From Ancrocorticia sp047501485 (GTDB lineage: Bacteria; Actinomycetota; Actinomycetes; Actinomycetales; Actinomycetaceae): a stretch of 64,000 nt of DNA. Made by a program: the position numbers and the translations under genes. Under the pieces are notes generated by a model. That model saw only the letters and a program-made list of their open reading frames with translations, ran no database searches and was not told where the DNA came from. Location: assembly GCA_047501485.1 (NCBI GenBank), contig JAZDRN010000004.1, positions 1-64,000 on the forward strand. Direction: 5' to 3'. Positions 60,801 to 64,000 of this stretch are shown one piece after another (position 1 is the stretch's first letter; the number at the start of each line of letters is the position of its first letter).

Positions 60801-61066
60801 TCTCGCTGGATACGGTGCTGGACACGGAGCTGGAGGCTGAGGGCTACGCGCGAGACGTGGTCCGCGCGGTACAGGACGAGCGCAAGCGGGCCGGCTTGCA
60901 CGTGGCCGACCGGATTGAGCTGACGCTGCGGGTTCCCGATGAGAAGGTCACCGCGGTGGAGTCCTACCTCGACTTCATCAAGGAGGAGACCCTATCGCTG
61001 GCCGCAACCGTAAGTGGGGGAGCCGCGGATATCGAGGTATCGGTGGCCAAGACGAGCACTCTGTGA
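57821..61066 (+). CDS. ileS: isoleucine-tRNA ligase
   Basis: A 1081-residue class I synthetase of the long (eukaryote-like/IleS2-type) branch common in actinobacteria. The HIGH box is HYGH at residues 69-72; WDTHGLPAELEAE and the editing-domain block TTTPWTLPSNLAVAVG with Thr-rich loop follow. The KMSKS loop reads GQKASKSRRNYPDP near 646-655, with Ala in place of Met. The C-terminal tail region adds a tRNA-binding domain. GAGGAGAG precedes the ATG; 18 in-frame codons upstream overlap the T-box and are not coding. Confidence 0.96.
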   Translation: MSEQAQYPLHREGAVQASPEFPKLEEEVLAYWNQDGTFQASIDNRPAGPDGTNEFVFYDGPPFANGLPHYGHLLTGYVKDLVARYQTQRGKRVERVFGWDTHGLPAELEAERELGIEDKSQIEEMGIGVFNEACRTSVMKYANVWEDYVDRQARWVDFEHGYKTMDTPYMESVIWAFKTLWDKGLAYEGYRVLPYCWNDQTPLSNHELRMDDDVYQDRTDQTVTVGLRLETGELALIWTTTPWTLPSNLAVAVGPDIDYVVVRPSEGELAGEKVVLAEALLGSYAKELGEEPEVVERLTGADLVGRRYAPIFDYFDTPERRAEGEAPGPNAWTIISGDFVTTDDGTGLVHIAPAFGEDDMNVCNAAGIKAVVPVDEAGRFTSEVPDYAGMQVFDSNRHVIADLRDATGNLAGRPSSERPVLVRQASYVHSYPHCWRCRKPLIYKAVSSWFVKVTQFRDRMVELNEQITWVPEHIKDGAFGHWLAGARDWSISRNRYWGSPIPVWKSDNPEYPRVDVYGSLAQIEADFGRLPLNDSGEVDLHRPYIDDLTRPNPDDPTGQSTMVRIDDVLDCWFDSGSMPFAQVHYPFENQDWFEKHFPGDFIVEYIGQTRGWFYLLHVLSTALFDSPAFTSCISHGIVLGNDGQKASKSRRNYPDPVEMFDKYGSDPVRWMLMSSTILRGGNLSVTEEGIREAVRSVELPLWNTWYFFALYSGTCNGGAGYLAKEVDTHDAAALGALDVMDRYVLARTRDMAGSVRESLDVYDIPAASQTIRDYLDVLTNWYVRTQRDRFWREDERAFDTLFTALETLTRVMAPLFPMVAEEIWRGLTGGRSVHLTDWPELGDALGDPKLVAEIDEVREIVSAAHSLRKAHNLRVRQPLRSLTVVTDLDLAPYRDLIAGEVNVKDVLLKDVESSGMQAKQDLAVLPRELEPAMRKLTSALFKAAREGAWEEVDGGVQLNVEPPVVLTPNQYTLTTQVVSEEGSVATMLASGSFISLDTVLDTELEAEGYARDVVRAVQDERKRAGLHVADRIELTLRVPDEKVTAVESYLDFIKEETLSLAATVSGGAADIEVSVAKTSTL

Positions 61067-61197
61067 GCGGATGTCCCGCCGGTTGAGTGAGTGAACCGAT
61101 GCCGTCGGGCTATGGCCGATTTCGGCCCGTGGCCTGCACTCAACCGGCGAACCGCGCGCCAGGACCGATTCGGACGACTCGGATGAAAGGACAAGCC

Positions 61198-62772
61198 ATG
61201 AATGGCAAAGATGAACAGGAATTTGATCCGGCCGAGGAACTGGCTGCCATGGAGGAAGAGGCTCGCGAAGCCCGTGAGGCGGCCGAGGACGAAGAGTTCG
61301 ACGCCGCTATCAAGGCGGTCGTCTCCTCCGGTCTGATCGCAGGCCCCGACTCGTCCGTCGTCGACGACGTCGTACGCGACGACGTCGTCGACCCCACGCA
61401 GGCCGCTGCGGACCAGCTGGAGGAAGATCTGCAGGTCGAGGCGATATACCAGAGCATCCTGAAGCGGGCGCCCGAGCACAACGTGCAGCCCTCGTTGGAG
61501 CGTGTGCGCGCGGCCCTGGACCTGCTGGGCAACCCGGAGAAGGCGTATCACGCCATTCACATCACGGGAACCAATGGCAAGACGTCGACGTCGCGCATGA
61601 TAGAGGCGCTGCTGCGCGAGCGCGGGCTGCGTACGGGCCGTTTCACCTCTCCGCATCTGACGACGGTGCGTGAGCGTATCTGCCTCGACGGTACGGCGAT
61701 CTCGCGCGCAGACTTCATCGCCACGTGGGAGGACGTCTCCCCGGTCATCGAGGTGGTGGACGCCAACTCGCTCTCCGAGGGCGGCCCGCGCATGAGCTTC
61801 TTCGAGGTGTTCACGGTCATGGCCTACGCGGCGTTCGCCAATGCCCCGATTGACGTGGCCGTGGTGGAAGTGGGAATGGGCGGCCTCTGGGACGCCACGA
61901 ATGTCATCGATGCCGACGTCGCCGTGTTGGCACCGGTGGCGTTGGACCATGAGCGTTGGTTGGGCTCGGCCATCGAGGACATCGCCCGTGAGAAACTCGG
62001 GATCGTGAAGCCCGGCTCGGTGCTCGTGAGCGCCGAGCAGCAGCCCGTCGTGGCCGAGATGGCACTCGAGCGCTGCCAGGAGGTCCACGCACGTCTCGTG
62101 ATGGCAGGGCCGCAACTGCATGTGATATCCCGGGAGACCGCGGTGGGAGGTCAGCTCATCTCGGTGCAGACACCGGCCGCCCGGTACGAGGACATTCCGC
62201 TCGCGCTGCGCGGGGACTATCAGGCGGAGAACGCGGCGCTGGCGCTCGCGGCTGTCGAGGCATTCTTCGATGGTTCGGCGCTGGATGGGCTGGTTGTGGA
62301 ACACGCGCTGATGGCCGTCTCCGCTCCCGGCCGCTTGGAAGTGGTGCGCAATTCGCCGACGGTCATCGTCGATGCCGCGCACAATCCGCATGGGGCGGAG
62401 GCCACCGGCCGCGCGCTGCAGGAGTATTTCCCGGGACGGCTCGTGGGTGTTGTGGCCATGATGGCGGACAAGGATGTGGAGGGCTTCCTCGGAATGCTGG
62501 AGCCGGTCCTCGAGGAGGTCGTCATCACCGGAATGCCGACCAGCAGGGCCATGCCCGCCGCTGAGCTCGCGGAGATCGCGGGTGACGTATTCGGCGAGGA
62601 CCGCGTGCACCTGGAAGAAGATCTGCTTCAGGCAATTGACCTGGCCGCCACGCGCGCGGAGTCGGACGACACTGCTCCGATGGCTTCCCCAGCCGTCGTG
62701 GTGATGGGCTCGATCCAACTGGTTTCCGAGGCTCGCATTCTCATGGGAGCCCCGGCAGCGGACGGGGCGTAA
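61198..62772 (+). CDS. folC: folylpolyglutamate synthase/dihydrofolate synthase
   Basis: A 524-residue Mur-ligase-fold enzyme adding glutamate to dihydropteroate and folates. The P-loop is HITGTNGKTSTS (residues 121-132); SPHLTTVRERI, EVGMGGLWDATN and the C-terminal VDAAHNPHGAEA are the expected blocks. The first 80 residues before the folC domain are an acidic Glu/Ala/Asp-rich extension (DPAEELAAMEEEAREAREAAEDEEF...) of unknown role; usual length is about 430-470. Start chosen at 61198 from AAAGGA six bases upstream. It follows ileS by 131 bases and may be co-transcribed. A 14-base perfect inverted repeat lies within the coding extension (61360-61392). Confidence 0.93.
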   Translation: MNGKDEQEFDPAEELAAMEEEAREAREAAEDEEFDAAIKAVVSSGLIAGPDSSVVDDVVRDDVVDPTQAAADQLEEDLQVEAIYQSILKRAPEHNVQPSLERVRAALDLLGNPEKAYHAIHITGTNGKTSTSRMIEALLRERGLRTGRFTSPHLTTVRERICLDGTAISRADFIATWEDVSPVIEVVDANSLSEGGPRMSFFEVFTVMAYAAFANAPIDVAVVEVGMGGLWDATNVIDADVAVLAPVALDHERWLGSAIEDIAREKLGIVKPGSVLVSAEQQPVVAEMALERCQEVHARLVMAGPQLHVISRETAVGGQLISVQTPAARYEDIPLALRGDYQAENAALALAAVEAFFDGSALDGLVVEHALMAVSAPGRLEVVRNSPTVIVDAAHNPHGAEATGRALQEYFPGRLVGVVAMMADKDVEGFLGMLEPVLEEVVITGMPTSRAMPAAELAEIAGDVFGEDRVHLEEDLLQAIDLAATRAESDDTAPMASPAVVVMGSIQLVSEARILMGAPAADGA

Positions 62773-62863
62773 GAGAAATCGGGTGGGGCGCAGGAGAAGA
62801 GGCAGCGCATCACGTGATCACGTGAGAGGTCGATGCCTTGAGATACGCCGGGATACCGCCGGG

Positions 62864-62959
62864 AGTGACAGTCCCGGCGATGTGTGACAGTCCCCGCGGT
62901 GTGTGACACCCCTGACGTTGGCCTTGGTATCACGTATCGCCGTGGCCGTCACGTATCGC
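62864..62959. repeat. GTGAC/GTCAC intergenic repeat array, second locus
   Basis: Three GTGACA units spaced 18-21 bases apart (GGGAGTGACAG, TGTGTGACAG, TGTGTGACAC) followed by inverted units TATCACGTATCGCC and GTCACGTATCGCC. The layout and the GTCACRTATCGCC core are shared with the array at 26284-26404. The rest of 62773-63124 has no gene. Confidence 0.65.
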
Positions 62960-63124
62960 CTTAACTGGGCCACTGCAACTGCGGCCTCGTCGAGAGGTGC
63001 GGGATCGTCACGAAACCCGGGCCACGCCGACTGCGAGGTCGCGCCCCCTAAACCTGCTGAACAATTGCCAAAATCTGTGACATAGGCCCCACGAATTCTC
63101 TCGCGAGATGAGAGAATAGGGCTC

Positions 63125-63544
63125 ATGAGCACAGAGCGTATTTTGATCCTGGTCAAGCCTGATGGCGTCCGCCGTGGCCTCGTTGGAGAGGTGCTGCGCC
63201 GCATCGAGACCAAAGGGTATGTACTGGAAAATGTGGCATGGAAGAACGCCACCCCGGAGCTTCTAGCCAAGCATTACAACGAGCTTGTTGACAAGCCGTT
63301 CTATCCCGATATTGTCTCTTACATGACATCAGGTCCCATTGTGGCGGCCGTGTTCAACGGGGCGCGGGTGATCGAGGGCGTCCGTAGCATTGCGGGTGCA
63401 ACCGATCCAACCACTGCGGCCCCCGGAACCATTCGCGGCGATCTCGCTCGTGACTGGGGCGACGGGCAGATCCTCAACATCGTTCACGCGTCGGATTGCC
63501 CGGAGAACGCAGAAAAGGAAATCGCCCTCTGGTTCGCCGAGTAG
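63125..63544 (+). CDS. ndk: nucleoside diphosphate kinase
   Basis: A 139-residue enzyme balancing nucleoside triphosphate pools by transferring phosphate from ATP through a phospho-histidine. The active-site His121 lies in NIVHASDCPENAEKE; ILVKPDGVRRGLVGE and GATDPTTAAPGTIRGDL are the other signatures. Length matches the family. The ribosome site is poor (no clear GGAGG), with a -10-like TAGGGC region nearby, so initiation may be leaderless. Confidence 0.96.
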   Translation: MSTERILILVKPDGVRRGLVGEVLRRIETKGYVLENVAWKNATPELLAKHYNELVDKPFYPDIVSYMTSGPIVAAVFNGARVIEGVRSIAGATDPTTAAPGTIRGDLARDWGDGQILNIVHASDCPENAEKEIALWFAE

Positions 63545-63574
63545 CGGCGAACACACGGAGATTGCAAGGAGGCA

Positions 63575-64000
63575 ATGACAGTGAAGGCACTTATCAATAA
63601 TCCCCAGGATGTCGTCAACGAGGTTCTCGAGGGCTTCGAGCGGGCGAACGCGGACCTCGTGAAGCTGTACACCGATCCGATATGGGTGGGACGCGCCGCA
63701 CCGCGCAAGGGCGTCGCCGTGGTATCGGGAGGTGGATCGGGCCATGAGCCGCTGCACGCGGGGTTCATCGGCGACGGGATGCTCGACGCGGCGGTCCCCG
63801 GGGCGATGTTCACATCTCCTACCCCTGACGCCATCCTCGCTGCCATAGAGGGGGCGGACAACGGTGATGGGGTCCTCTGCATAGTCAAGAACTACACCGG
63901 TGACGTCCTCAATTTCGAGATGGCCGCCGAGCTTGCCGAGGCCAGCGGCCATGAGGTCCGGTCCGTGCTCGTGGCCGACGACGTCGCCGTCGAGGACTCC
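63575..64000 (+). CDS. dhaK: dihydroxyacetone kinase subunit DhaK (cut by window end)
   Basis: The first 142 residues of DhaK: MTVKALINNPQDVVNE, the dihydroxyacetone-binding loop VVSGGGSGHEPLHAGFIG (His57 contacts substrate), CIVKNYTGDVLNFEMA and SVLVADDVAVEDS. The covalent-binding histidine lies beyond the window. DhaK binds dihydroxyacetone, which DhaL phosphorylates with a nucleotide taken from a PTS-fed DhaM or from ATP. AAGGAGG precedes the ATG. dhaL and dhaM would be expected next. The gene fits with the glycerol-type operon at 20-26 kb. Confidence 0.93.
   Translation, partial: MTVKALINNPQDVVNEVLEGFERANADLVKLYTDPIWVGRAAPRKGVAVVSGGGSGHEPLHAGFIGDGMLDAAVPGAMFTSPTPDAILAAIEGADNGDGVLCIVKNYTGDVLNFEMAAELAEASGHEVRSVLVADDVAVEDS

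Noticed and set aside
60964..62718. 584-codon frame antisense to folC
   Set aside because: Same reason: opposite a clear gene and Arg/His-rich.

Overview
The window is a high-GC actinobacterial chromosome segment. Gene content and order (trigger factor, clpP1-clpP2-clpX, folC after ileS, a translational ileS T-box, paired dynamin-like GTPases, a mycothiol-type nitroreductase, leaderless starts) fit best a member of the Actinomycetaceae (Actinomyces, Schaalia or relatives). That placement is inferred from protein resemblance, not from a marker-gene tree. The sequence is a draft scaffold. It has two N runs and an uncut Illumina/Nextera adapter at about 44,023-44,056.

Layout. 0-5.4 kb: a small lipoprotein, a sugar permease plus PfkB-type kinase operon with a Crp/GlxR-like operator, oligoribonuclease, then an Erm-type 23S rRNA methyltransferase behind a leader with a possible leaderless 20-residue peptide and attenuator hairpin, and tRNA-Arg. 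5.5-19.7 kb: two dynamin-like GTPases, a second-type SSB, EttA, TesB, MalQ with split PTS EIIB and EIIA proteins, PepN and a DsbA-like nitroreductase. 20-26.2 kb: a five-gene glycerol-type operon (DeoR regulator, FGGY kinase, EutH-like permease, two flavin oxidoreductases), the most unusual metabolic unit here. 26.5-35.5 kb: PepO-type peptidase, RpiB, CysE/CysK, YigZ, L32, and a large MaoC-hotdog plus Rossmann-like fusion. 35.5-41.8 kb: tRNA-Pro with a duplicated downstream region, tRNA-Gly, a small membrane protein, a diacylglycerol-kinase-like protein and a heterodimeric ABC exporter. 42.4-48.7 kb: tig, a scaffold join, an AT-richer orphan membrane gene, a 75-bp satellite, clpP1-clpP2-clpX and chorismate mutase. 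48.7-57.5 kb: acyl-CoA ligase, ValS, a CofE-like protein, ProC, an AbiEi/DUF559-like gene flanked by 72-bp direct repeats, and an SDR oxidoreductase. 57.5-64 kb: T-box, IleS, FolC, Ndk and the start of DhaK.

How the parts work together. Most genes are housekeeping: protein quality control (Tig-ClpP1P2-ClpX), aminoacylation (ValS, IleS), cysteine synthesis (CysE-CysK), glycan use (MalQ, PTS parts) and peptide turnover (PepN, PepO). Glycerol or dihydroxyacetone-type metabolism appears twice (the FGGY kinase operon and dhaK). The accessory signals are the erm leader, the EutH-containing operon, the repeat-flanked AbiEi-like gene, and several intergenic repeat families, one of which (GTGAC arrays facing GTCAC arrays) occurs at both 26.3 kb and 62.9 kb.
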